Assembly: GCA_013398955.1 (NCBI GenBank)
Contig: VWPU01012204.1
Coordinates: 1 to 64,000 of the forward strand
Direction of reading: 5' to 3'
From: Callaeas wilsoni
Lineage: Eukaryota > Chordata > Aves > Passeriformes > Callaeidae
DNA: 64,000 bases
Shown: one piece after another, positions 48,701 through 60,600 of the stretch
Layout: each line of letters starts with the position of its first letter
Position numbering within the stretch: position 1 is the stretch's first letter
Position numbers and translations under genes: made by a program
Notes under the pieces: model-generated
The model's database searches: none
Told to the model about the DNA's origin: nothing
The model's input: the letters and a program-made list of their open reading frames with translations, nothing else

Positions 48701-49719
48701 AGCCCTGCCAGGTACAGCCTCTGTGGCTCAGAGGCAGAGCTGGCCCTGAGACCCTGGCAGGCACAAGAGCTTACGGGCACAGCTGGAAGAAAGACACCAC
48801 GAGGAGTCTTTACAGCGTTTACTCTGGATTTCAGCCTCTGCCCCCCTTTTCATGCTGCACCTCCCCTCAGCAAGGTAAGTCATTCCTTTCCAGCCCAGGC
48901 CATCTTTTTGTGCCAGGGACTCCTAGAACTAACTCGCCTTTCACTGCTGTAAATCATTACCAGCAGGAATGCTGAGTCAGGAATCCCAAGTCTGGAGCAG
49001 CTGAGCTGTGGTTAAAAACAAATCCATCGGCTTTCAAGACTTTCCCTGCGTTATCTGCAGGGTTTACTGCCTCGCTAGATGTTATTACATTATTTCAAAA
49101 TCTCCCGCAAGGCGCTTCAGTCTTGAATGTCTCAGGAAAACACGAAGTTACATTTAACAGAAAACCACTGAGTATTTTCCTCAAGTTCACATACAGGAAA
49201 TGCTATTGGGCAGAACGATGAACACAAACAGCTACTAGGAAATGATTACAGATACCTAGAAACAAGGTGAAGATTTTTCTTTTGCTCCAAGCAAAAAAAC
49301 CTTGGCTCAGCTACACAATCATTTATATTAGAATCACAGACTAGGTAAGAATAACTTATGAACAAGATGAGAAACACTAATATCATTGCTACTACCTCTT
49401 AACTCATGTCTCTCACTTCATTGACCTCCAGGACAGATTTAGGAATAAACTGGCAGCTGGGAGACACCGAAGGCTGCTGTCTTCCCTCGACAGCACTTCC
49501 CAGCAGGATAAATGCTGGGATAAATTAGAGTATTACAATAATTGTAGCTGGGTACACATTTTAGGGATGCTGGCACAGACACTGACTGGAGGGGAAAGGG
49601 ACTACATAGAGAACTTCCTGCTTTTGTCTTCCTATTGAAACCCTTCGTTCTGCCAGAAGGCTTAAACCAAAAGCTGTGCACAAAACCGCGCAGAGCACCT
49701 AGAGGCAGGAGCGTGAATC

Positions 49720-49764
49720 CATGGCATGGTTTACCATGGCATGGTTTACCATGGCATGGTTTAC
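49720..49764. repeat. 15-bp tandem repeat, three perfect copies
   Basis: The unit catggcatggtttac is repeated three times head to tail. Since 15 is a multiple of three it reads as a repeated MAWFT in one plus frame, but nothing supports a gene there. Confidence 0.95.
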
Positions 49765-52700
49765 CAGGGGCTGTTTAGGTGCTGCTGCCCCAGCCCAGGG
49801 CGGCTCTGCCTTCCCTAAGGCTCCGGGGCTTGCACAGCCTGCCCAAGCGGGCCAGAACACCGCCGCTGCCGGCCACCTGTGGATTGGGGTGTTCGGCTCT
49901 TCTAAAAATTGAATTCGACTAAGACCCTGAATGCTGATTAGATCCAAGCCCCAGCCTAACCCCTCCGAAGTTACGTAATCCCCGAAATCCAAAAAGCCTT
50001 GAAAAGCTTAAATGTGACAGTGCCGGTGATGTCACGCTGCTGAAAGGTTTCCATGGAAACCACTCCTACCACTGCCATATGCCTGTGGCTCTCAGCACCG
50101 GAGCGCAGCATCCTCTGCACAATGCCCCCAACGCCAAAACCGGGGAGAACTGGAAGGAAACGGCCGAAGCCCCGCGGGTGCCCCGCAGCTCCCTGTGCTC
50201 CCCATCCCGCCACGCAGGAGCAGCAGCCAAGCCGGGAACGCGGCTCCGTGGTCACCACAGGATGACAGCCATCAGTACCAAGAGACCTCGTCCCCAAAGA
50301 GAACCCCCTGCAAGGGAGCCAGCCCCAAGAGCAGGCACTGCTTCCAAGCAGGGGACACTCAGTCCCGGCTCCCTTCAGCCCAGTGGCACGGCACATCCTC
50401 ATCCTCATCCCCGTTGCCAGCTCCCGCCCCAGGCAGCAGCAGGGCCATGTGCCAGCTGCCCTGCAGGACGGCCTGGCAGCCTTCGCTCAGTGCCACCCCA
50501 CACAGCCAGAGGGTCAAACCCATTTTCATCACAAGCAAGTTAAAAAACAAAACCAGAGAAAACAAAGGAACGGTCAAAAAGCATTCCTGAGTCCTCGTCC
50601 TTGCAGAAAAGAGCTTAAAAAGCTTTCCCAAACCTGAAAGCAACTAAAAGAACAAATCTGCTGGCTTTAAAAATCTCCTTTCCCCCCCCCACTCCTATTC
50701 ATCAACCTTGCTATTCCCACATAACCGCAGCTGTAAGGCTTTGTGGTTTTTTCTAAGGAGTACAGCTTAATTTTCTGACGTATCTCTGACCGAGTTCACC
50801 CTCGCCCAGCTGACAAACTAAAACAAACGCAACAAATTAAACTTTGGGTTAACTTAAGATGCAAGCAAAGGGACAGCCCTTACGGCTTTATTTCCCTCAA
50901 AGAAATTGAGAAACTCACCCTGTTAAGGGGTTCTGCATTTTTAATCATCCTCTCTGGCCAGGGCACTTGTGACACGCCCTTACGTAAGGGCTGTAAACCG
51001 ATTTCGTGTGCTCAGAGACATGCAGCAGCTCTGCCTGGCTTTGGTGCCCACACGTAGAGGGCACGAAAAGGCTGGGAGAGTTCAGCTCAGCCCAGCACTG
51101 AAGACTACCCCACCCAAGCACGACCTTACTGCAGATCACACAGATTGTGTCCAATGGAGCACGGACGACCAGAACTTCTGCTGCCTCCCTGAACGCCAGG
51201 TCCAGCTGAGCACAAGGGCCAGATCCTTCCTTACTGCGCTTACATGCCACCTTTCACCCTGGTTTTCAGAGGCAAATCCCCAGCCAGGGAGCAGGGGCAT
51301 CCAAGATCTGCTCTGTCCCACATTTACCCTCCACAGCAGCTTCCAGCGGGAGGCTGAGCAACCCAAGACGGATTTTTTAAGAATGCATCACGCACAGTTT
51401 GGCGAAACAGAGAATAGTCTCAAAAAGGCTTGAGGGAAGCATCAAGCTGCTGTTTCCTCGTCTCCCATGAAAACCCTGCCAAAAAGCCTATAGCACAATG
51501 CAACAAAACCAAATTACAATTGTAACTTGTTTTTTAATTAAATGATTAGTCCATATTTTTGAGCTTAGCATGGATTCCCTTTTTTGGCATTCACAACTTT
51601 AACAGTTATACACATGTTCCAGCTTAGTTACCCCCGAACCATTATCCAAACATTACTATTTCAGGACATGCTGTGGGGCAAACGAACCCTTCTGGATTCG
51701 GGGCTGGCTGCTTTTGGGAGCACGTCCTTCCTGCCAACCACACAGGATTCACTCGAGTCCCCCTCAAAGACCTGAATGCCACCCTCCATTTTCCCCTCGG
51801 ACACCACGCCCAGCAGGGTTTTGCTTTGCCTTTTCCCCCATGTTCTCCGCCAGGCCCAGCGCAGCTCCGCGGGTACCTTTACCACTAAAGGTGATAAAGC
51901 CTGCCTGGAAAAGCAACGAAATGGCCAAGCAGCACCAAGCACGACAAGGAGATTTTGGGCAGCCTCCCACGTTCGCCAGGCAGCCGACGGGAGCCTGTCC
52001 TGCGCAACTGCTCCACCGAGAGCCACACATGGCTCCTCTGCTCCCACCTCCCGCCCTCCCTGACAGCAGCCAGCAGCCCTGCAGAACTGCAAAGCCTCCC
52101 TCTCTGCGAGCCCTCCCTTATCGCCACTCGTTGTGTGCTCCTGCAGCATTCCCAGGGAACAGGACGCGGCATCACCCCAGGATTGCTAAAGGTCAGTCCT
52201 CGTTCCCACAGGAATGATGCCCAGGAAGGCTTGCAGCTTCTCTGCTTAACATCACGGTGTTGAAGCACTGCCCACAGGTCTCACAGCTGGGCTGGCTTGG
52301 TGGCAGCTGCATTTCGTTCAAATCCGTGTCACAGTTTCCGGCCAAGTCCTGAGGTAGCCAAGGGCCTGCTCCCAGGGAAGTCACTTCCTGACGCGCCTTG
52401 TTTCGAAACCCATGTTCTGAACTACAGTGACGTATTTTCCCCCACGTTGTTTATTTTCTTCAAAGCTCCAACCCACTTACTCCATTTGTTCCTAAGACAG
52501 CCCAGCTCCCATAAACCGTCATTTGGTGGCAAGTTCTTGCAGTTAGCAGGCAATATAATTACCTTGGAGCCTCCTTCTATAGCTGCACAATTCCTACAGC
52601 ATGCCTTGTCCCAAAGAATGGCATACTGCTTACCCCGAGCTCTAATCAACATTCTTTCACTCACAAGCAAAAAGAAAAGAGAACAGCATAAAGAACCGTG

Positions 52701-55700
52701 TATTTCTCAGAAGGGTGCCTTATAAAAGAACTCTCTCAAAAATACCATTCGGCAGACTCAAAGAAAGAAAACCCACTCCTCCTCAGTTCCTCCCAAACAC
52801 AGTGAGCCCAGTCAGGAAGCACTGCACGTGTCCCTTCTCTCTCTGGCCTCCACCAAGCCAGTACCTCCAGTGACAGAGAAGTTACCGACCGCTGGCAGTC
52901 CCCACGACCCAGCAGAGAGAGGGGCTTCCGTTGTCTTCGGGCACTGGCCACGAACCTGGTGAGGAGCACGAGGCCTTGCAGGAAGAGGGCTCACCCAGAG
53001 ACATGGGCAGAAGAAAGCCAATTTATTGTCTGGCTGTTCCCTTACAACCAAATTGTGCCAACACCAGTGAAGTTCTTCTAGATCTCTGGCTAAGCTATCC
53101 ATACAGGCTTTTCATACTGACTCCCGCTTACTCTTCCTCTAAATATTCAGGCTGGTAAATAAATGTTTTGCCTTCTCGAGCTAATGCATAATGTATAAAT
53201 CAGCCCCAAACACAAAGAAACCTAAAAACAGTTCTCATAAAAAAGACTGAGATTTTTTTCCATAAACAACAGCTGGCAAACTATCTCACAAAAGGGCAAA
53301 AAAAAAAAATCCCACTTTGCCGATACATTTAATTGCTTCAGGATTTAATGCTTCTCCAGACTTGTGTGCTGCAGCCAACGTCAGAAACAAAGTGTTTTCT
53401 ACCCAAAAACTGCAGCGGAACTATCCCCATCTCCCACTTTAGGACACACTGCCTGAGGAGAGCTGGAACAGCACAGGTTTCTGCTCAGCCGTTCCAGCCT
53501 TCCACAGGATCCCAGACCTTCCTCCCAGCCTCCTGAGGGGAGGCTCCAGGCTGGGAAGAGGATGCATCTCATGTGGCACCATCGCACAGACATCCTCGCT
53601 GAAACACGAAGATGAGGGTCTTGAGTATTTTCACCCAAAAATTAAAAAGCAGGTGAACCTATTCTGCTTAAATTTCCAGTGAACAAAACAGTATTACACA
53701 GAAGGGCAAGGAAATGTTCAAAAAAGAGAGAACAATAAAGGCGACAGAGGAAAGTATTTATTCTGACTTTCCTGTCACTATTTTCGCCCCCCAGAAGAGT
53801 GCAGAGGCACGCCAGAGTGTGTGTTAGCCTGGGTCAGCACTCTGAGGGCCGTCTCGCTGCGCCCACCGGTAAGCACGTCAAGAAATACAGACGGATTTGC
53901 CCCGACAGCCACACCTGAGGCTCCGTACAGAACCTCCCGGGCAGTTTCTGTTTACCCCAAATCTCAGATGACCTCATTCTCACAGACCCGGGCGCCCCCG
54001 CCCTTGCCGCTGTGCCATGCAGCTTGTCAGACGGGCACCACCACCCCGAACCATCCCTGAGCCTCCCACAGCCCATCCTGCCCAAGAGGGGAATCCGTGC
54101 ACGCCGGAGAACCTCCCTTCTCTGCAGTTTCCAGCACCTCCAGGGCCAGGGACACAGAGCACAAACCTGGCAAGGCATACAGCCTGCCAGCTTCCCAGCA
54201 CCATGCACGAAGCTCCGGTTTGCTTCACTTTTCCACACACTAATCACTCACAGCAACATCATTTTAACAGTGCACTTACTTCTTAGAGTTTTACAGATAA
54301 ACTACAAAGTACGCGTTTCTTCTGCTAGTCCTGTGGGAGTAGAAAAATAAGGCAGTAAATTAAGCCTGGTCCGCTTGCAAACCTCCCTCTGAAACTGGGC
54401 AACAGGCTCTGCTTTAACCCCACCAGGACTGGCAGCACCCCATTTGTGGGAGAAGGGGATGGCGCCAGCCCTGTCCCCCAGAGTGACACCCCAGCTTCAC
54501 CTGCAGAGCTCCCCCAGGAGCAGAGTCACCGGGGGAGGCTCTGCGGGACCAGCACCCAGGGGGCTGGGAAAAGGACTGAAAGCAACAGGACTTTTTCTAG
54601 CTCCACTGGCTGCAGGCAAGTCTGCACCTCCACTGGGAATACGTCAAGGGTCTGCAAAATCAAAACAGGGTGGGAAACTGACTGATAGCACACACCCCTA
54701 AAAGGCCATCTGATCCTGATTTATAGCCTCGAAGCAGCAGGGAATTTCCTACACGGAAAAATTTGCCAGGGGAAACATCAATCCTGTCTTCAGCTCCACT
54801 GTCCCTGGCTGGGCAGAGCGTTCCACGTGCCCTGCAGAGGAAACAACACTCTAACACGCGTGCTAGAACACAGATGCACACGTGCCTGCACACCAAGGTC
54901 TCCTCCAGCAGCCACCAAACACCACCAAGAGCTTCAAGGAAACTTGGCCGAGCAGGTTATGGGCAGTGACATATCACACAGCTCGGCCGTGGGCTGCTGG
55001 CTGCTCTCGGCTTCCCGCCTGCTCACCCACTTATTAATTCCATACTGAAGGCGGGTTAAATATCCCTGCAGGCCTTTCCCAGGAGACAGAGATTCAATCC
55101 AAACCATTCGGCACAGATGCAGTGGAGGTAGGGCAGAAGACGTGCTGGCTTTCAACAAAAGCTTCACTTGGAATTTACAGAGGTTTTTTTAAGAAAAAGT
55201 GAGTTGGGAAAGGCATGTCAAAAGGAGGCACCCAAGTGCAAGCAGAACATAAAATTAATTCAAGCACAGAGGCTGCACGAACAGCTCGATTCCCCCACTG
55301 CCAGCTTCCCCCAAGCACACCAGCGGTGGTGGCTCAGTGGAACTTTCCATCTCCCAGTCCAAGCATTTGTCAGCTCCTGCATCCTGATTAAATCTGTAAT
55401 CCTGGTAACTGGGGATGGGGGAGAGGGCGAGGTGCAGCACTACCCACAGGAGCCTCGCTCCGCAGGGATCTCACAATCTCGCTCCAAGACACGGTTCATG
55501 GGACGGAATTTGTCTGCACTCCCCTGTCCACTGCTCTGAGCTGTCCTGACCGGTCCCTTGTCCACCCCTCAGCCCTGAGGGGCTGCCAGAGCCTCTGCAG
55601 AGCCTGGCACGGCTGGGGCACAATCTGCCAGACCTGGCTCCAGCTCCTGCCCACCCTGGGTGCCCGGGGCGGGGGCGCGGCGCGGTGTCCAGAAAGGATC

Positions 55701-56384
55701 CGGCAGCACAGCTGGACAGGCTCACCGTGCCTGCCCCGCTCGCCCCATGGCTGTGGGTCACTCCACTGCCTGGCCTTGTAGCCACAGCTCTCTTGCAGGC
55801 CCATCAGTGCAGGGATGCCGAAGTCACCACCACATCCCCAGCGGTTGCTATGGCTACAGCAAAGCTGCTGCATCCCTGCATGCAGCATCCAGCCTCACCG
55901 AGGGTCCTCGCAGCAACCAGTTGCCCTGGAGGACATCCTTGAGATCCTGCTTGCTTCAAGAGTGGCTCTGGTGTCCCCTCACAGCTAATCCATGCCCCCT
56001 CCTGCCCTTTTCCCCAGCACACTGGTGTCCTCTCAAGAGGCAGAGCTCAGCAGCTCTCACTGCGGAGCACAAAGGCTCGCACAGGGCACAGGAAACACTC
56101 AAATTCCCAGGGAAAATGAAACGCAAGGAGCTATTTCATACAGAGAAACCAGGTACTGACTTGTTAACTGGCATATGTGAGAGTAGACCAGGGAAGTGTC
56201 ACTCAGTGCACGGGCCCAATCCCAGTGGCAAACACGCCTCACGCTTTGCTTACACTTTTCCCAGCAGCCTCCTCCCGAGGGAGCCATCCGTGCGGGGTGA
56301 CAAGGCACAGGGCTCCCCGTGCCCCAGCCCACAGGACATGTGAACCCCAACTCCGCAGAGCCCTGCGGGAGTCGTGACAATGAA

Positions 56385-56711
56385 TAATTAACCGCTGCTT
56401 TGTTTTCTAGTGAAATTCTATAGCAGTAATTATCTCTGTTTTAACACAAAATAATTATCGCTTTCTCCTCTCCTCCTCTTCTCCCGCCAATTAAGAGATG
56501 GGAAGACAGCACCTCTGGCTCCTGATTCCTCAGAGCCCTTCGGGGCTGGAGCTGCAGCGGTGGGAATCACTGGGATGCTGCCCCAGGCCGTGTCACTCCC
56601 ACCTGCAGCAGGACACAGCACTGCAGCGCTTGGGTCACCGGGGAGTCACACTCACGGGGGAAGGAGCTAATTCTCCTAATTCTTCTGAGGCTTCTAATGA
56701 GCGCTAATTAG
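56385..56711. promoter_or_regulatory. Cluster of TAATTA homeodomain-type sites
   Basis: Four TAATTA palindromes lie at 56385, 56427, 56452 and 56705 (the last within ctaattag), with further ctaatt and caatta words between them. This base pattern is typical of homeodomain-binding enhancers, but AT-rich introns also produce it by chance. Confidence 0.3.
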
Positions 56712-57319
56712 AGATGGCCACTCAGGCTGTCAGCACCTGCCCATCCATCACCAGGTGCCTGGGCTGACACTGCTCCTGCGTTCACCAGGCTGCGGCCTCA
56801 GGACTGTCCTTGGTTATCACAAACGCGCTGCCAGGACCGCTCACTTCTCTTTATCCCACCTGTCTTTCTCCTATGCACATACATATAAAAACAAGAAAAG
56901 GGTTTATTCCAAAGTATTTCCCCCTCCAGCAGAGAGGCACAACCACGACTGTGCAAACAACCTTGAGAGCACCTGGCAGATTCTCATCCGAGATTGTGCC
57001 CGCGGATGCGGGATGCTGCCAAGACCATGGGTGAGGACCGTGGCACTGCCTGGACGCTACTTTTGGTCACTGGCACAGGCACACAGTGAGCTGGAGGGCA
57101 GCAGTTCCCCCTGAGAGAGAAGCTGCCGGACAGTTCATGAAGCACTGGGGCAACTGCTGCCCCACAATCAGTACTTTTCCCTCCAAAGCACCAACATGAG
57201 CCTTTTAAAAGATATTTGACCCTATCCTGAAATTTTAGGGTATCTGACCATATCCTAAAATCGCGAAATTCAGGATGGAAATAAAACCAAATCTGAAAAC
57301 CTCTGGATGAGCACTCACG

Positions 57320-57600
57320 GAAGGCCGAGCAGCCCTCCACGCTGGCGACACGGGGCGTGTGCCTGGTTTGAACGCTCCGAGCAGCGGGCATGCTGCTCTG
57401 CTACTCCCCACGCCCGCCTGGAGCGTGCCTGGAGCGTGGCCTGCCGTTTCAGGCGGTTCTGCATCGCGACGCTGGCTCGGCTCGCACCCCAAGGCGCCCA
57501 GCGGGGCCTGGCCCGCGCCGGTCCCTCCGCGACCTCCCAGCCTCCACCCCGCCCACGCGGGCCTCAGGAGCGCGCGGAGGAGCGACCATCTCTCCTTCTG
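57320..57600. promoter_or_regulatory. CpG island-like block
   Basis: CpG-dense sequence (ggcctggcccgcgccggtcc, tctgcatcgcgacgctggct, aggagcgcgcggaggagcga) includes a GC-box-like ccccgccc. It stands immediately beside an AT-rich block (57.8-58.2 kb). No transcript can be assigned. Confidence 0.35.
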
Positions 57601-60600
57601 CGTGGTTCCATCATACCCAGCACGGAAGATTTTGATCCCAACATCAGAGCCCCAGAAGAGCCTGGGCTGAAGGAGGAGCTCTCCGCCTCCCTGCCAGCAC
57701 CAGGCGTTTTGGAACCTCTGGGGAAGAAAAATCACTCACCTCTCCGTTCCCTAACAGGGACAGCAGGGAAATGACAAAGGACTTGCACATATGGGCAACC
57801 GGTACCTAATCTGGGAAATTTTTTTATGCAGTCCATGGAAAAAGGCCGTTTTAATTAAATACTTTTATTTTACCCACTGCTGCACACTAAATCAAACTGC
57901 TTCAGCATTAATATAGAAAACCATTATTCTGTGCATGCATAAGTGAATTTACGCACGTGTCTGTATATAAAAACTATACAATTAAGCACTGCTTAAAATG
58001 CAGATGGCAGATGATAAAAACTCCATCCTGACTGCATTAAATCCTGACTTGGGATGTTGTATTTGATTCCTGGTCGTTAAAATCTAGCGTAAATGCAATG
58101 AAGTCAATGAAGCCAGTAATAATTTACACTCCTGGAAAATCTGGACCTTTGATTTTTAACTACTAACTACTGGCAAGAACTGAAAAACAAGCAACAAAAA
58201 TCCAGTTTGCAACATAGGGCCAGATGTTATTTTTCTTCCTTTGCCGTAACAGCTCAGAAATACCAAATTTAAAACAGAACTCTAAGAAAAGCTTGTCCTG
58301 GATCTTAGAGTTACATCAGCTTTCAGCCCTGAAACTTAAATTAATGCTTGAGGCCCCCGTTTACACCTCCGTGTTCAATCTGTGAAATACTACAGACACA
58401 CCAAAATTTAAAGCATGTGCTGATAACCATTTGGTCTGATTTCCTTCACTGTCAAGCTTACTCCCTCTACCCTTCCAGCATCAGAGAGAAACTTTAAAAT
58501 AGCTTAGGAGAGATGCTGTCATTCATGTGATCTGATCAGGAACCTCATACTCTGTGTCCCAACAAAAACAAGTCACACATTTTACACGGCCTGGGGTCAA
58601 CAGGCACTGAGGCAAATGACTTCATTCCCAAATTTCTTGGTACCGCAAGCCTAAATTTTTAGCAATCAAAAATTTACAGCAGCACAGATCTTCCTGGGGA
58701 GAATTAGGACATTTTACAAACATGCAGCAGTATCTTTTTAAATGCTAGGTGGACAATTTGCATTTACCACGGCAGGCGAATAATTCAGGTGTGCGAAAAA
58801 ATAAACTATTCTGGTATCTGGCCAGACTAGAACATCTACATTTGGTACACCCTGCGATGTTACCGCAGCTGGGAGCGGCCATCTGCACCTCAGCAATGTC
58901 CCGAGGCAGCCAGAGTCACCAAGCAAGGGCACCACACTGACTGTCCCCAGCTGCCAACCCGAAACCCTGCACTGGTGCTGCCTTCCGCGCTCAGCGTGTG
59001 AAAATCCGAGAGCGTTTTCTTCCGAGAGAAAGGAGCGAGTCTGACTTGACAATTTTTTTTCACTGCCTCCTTAGAAATTCAGGTCACAGGCTTCATGGAA
59101 GACTTCTCAGATTACCAGAGTGATGCACAGCAGCAGCCTGGCATCCTCAAGTGTCAGAGAAGTAAAACCCAGTTCAGAGAGGTACAATGTGATATTTATT
59201 CACGTCTGAAGTCATGCTTTGTTTCTCAACACCTTTTAAAAGCAACAGCATTTAAAAGATTTGGAAGCAAGGGTCCCTTTTCAGTATTTTAAACCTCTCT
59301 GCTGCCTTTTCCACGACACACAATAACCAAAAGAGTAACCCAAGCTCAGTAAAAGGTCAAGGAAGCAAGTCTCATTCCTCTAGATACGAAGAACAAACAA
59401 AAAAAGTAACGGAGGAAAAAAGCCAAAATAAATCCAAAAACTGAGAAAATTTCTGGGCATTTTAAAGTTATTCCACAGGGGAAAAAATAATCATAAAAAA
59501 GGACACGGGGTTTCCCCGCTCCACCACTGGAGAGCTACCATGAATATGGGGCTGCACTTCTGACAGACTCTCAAACACCCTCCTCCTGTGCCTTTGACAG
59601 CAGCAGGCATATGAGTTCTGCTCCTTGTTCCCTACAAGGATCATTCCCTTCTTCTTTCCCCCTTGCCACCATTTCTCAAGACTATTAACACGATCCTTGG
59701 GTAGCCACCACCAGTTAACCGTGGCTGATCCTCACTCCCCACGCAGCGTGACACACGAATCTTCCCCCAGCGCTCTGCGAGCCCTCGGCGCACAGCCAGC
59801 CTGTGACAACACAGCATTTTCCACCAGAAACCAAATCAAAACGGGAACAGGCTCATCACGAGCATCACCAGTCGAGCAAACGAGTCCCAGTCTGAGAGAT
59901 CCCCCCCGCTACAGGTGCACGTCCCGGCTGTGCGGCGGCGCTGAAGGCTGAGCCAAGGTTCTTTTCAACCACAACAAGAAGGGGTTTAATTACAGCTGCT
60001 TGATACGTGTGCAGTTATGTATTCTGGAAAAACCCATGGCGGCTTTCCGAGGAGGACGCTCTGGAGCTCACCGCCTCTCCTCTGCCTGCACGCCGTAGGG
60101 ACAACGCTGGCTTTGGAGTCTGGGGTTCACTTTCTCCTTCTTTTCTTTCATCGGTGCAATAGAACACACCGAGGATGAACTGGGTAATAGCACTGCCACC
60201 TCTTGATTTCAACCACACAAGCTTGTATTATTTTTCTCCCTGAAGCTCTGGCTCTTGGAGTTGCACACATAACCACATGGGAACGCTGGCAAAATTTCAG
60301 CAAAAAAAGAACACCACTGGCTTCCTGCGTGTGCCCAGAGGGCCCTGTTCTACAGGGAACTGCATGGTTTTGGTCATCAGTTCAGCGTTTTCAAGCACCC
60401 AGCCAAAAGCAGCTGTTCTGAGCTTCCCCTTTGGCACACTGTCCAGGTACAGCCCTGCTGTAAAACACAGCAGGTCCTGCCTCAGAGCGAGGGTGCTCGG
60501 CTACCTGCTCCCCTGTACAGCAGCACAACTCAGCCACACTGGGGCAGCTGAAAAATCCTAAAGAAAATACTTGTGACCGCCTCTTACCGCTAAGAGATCC

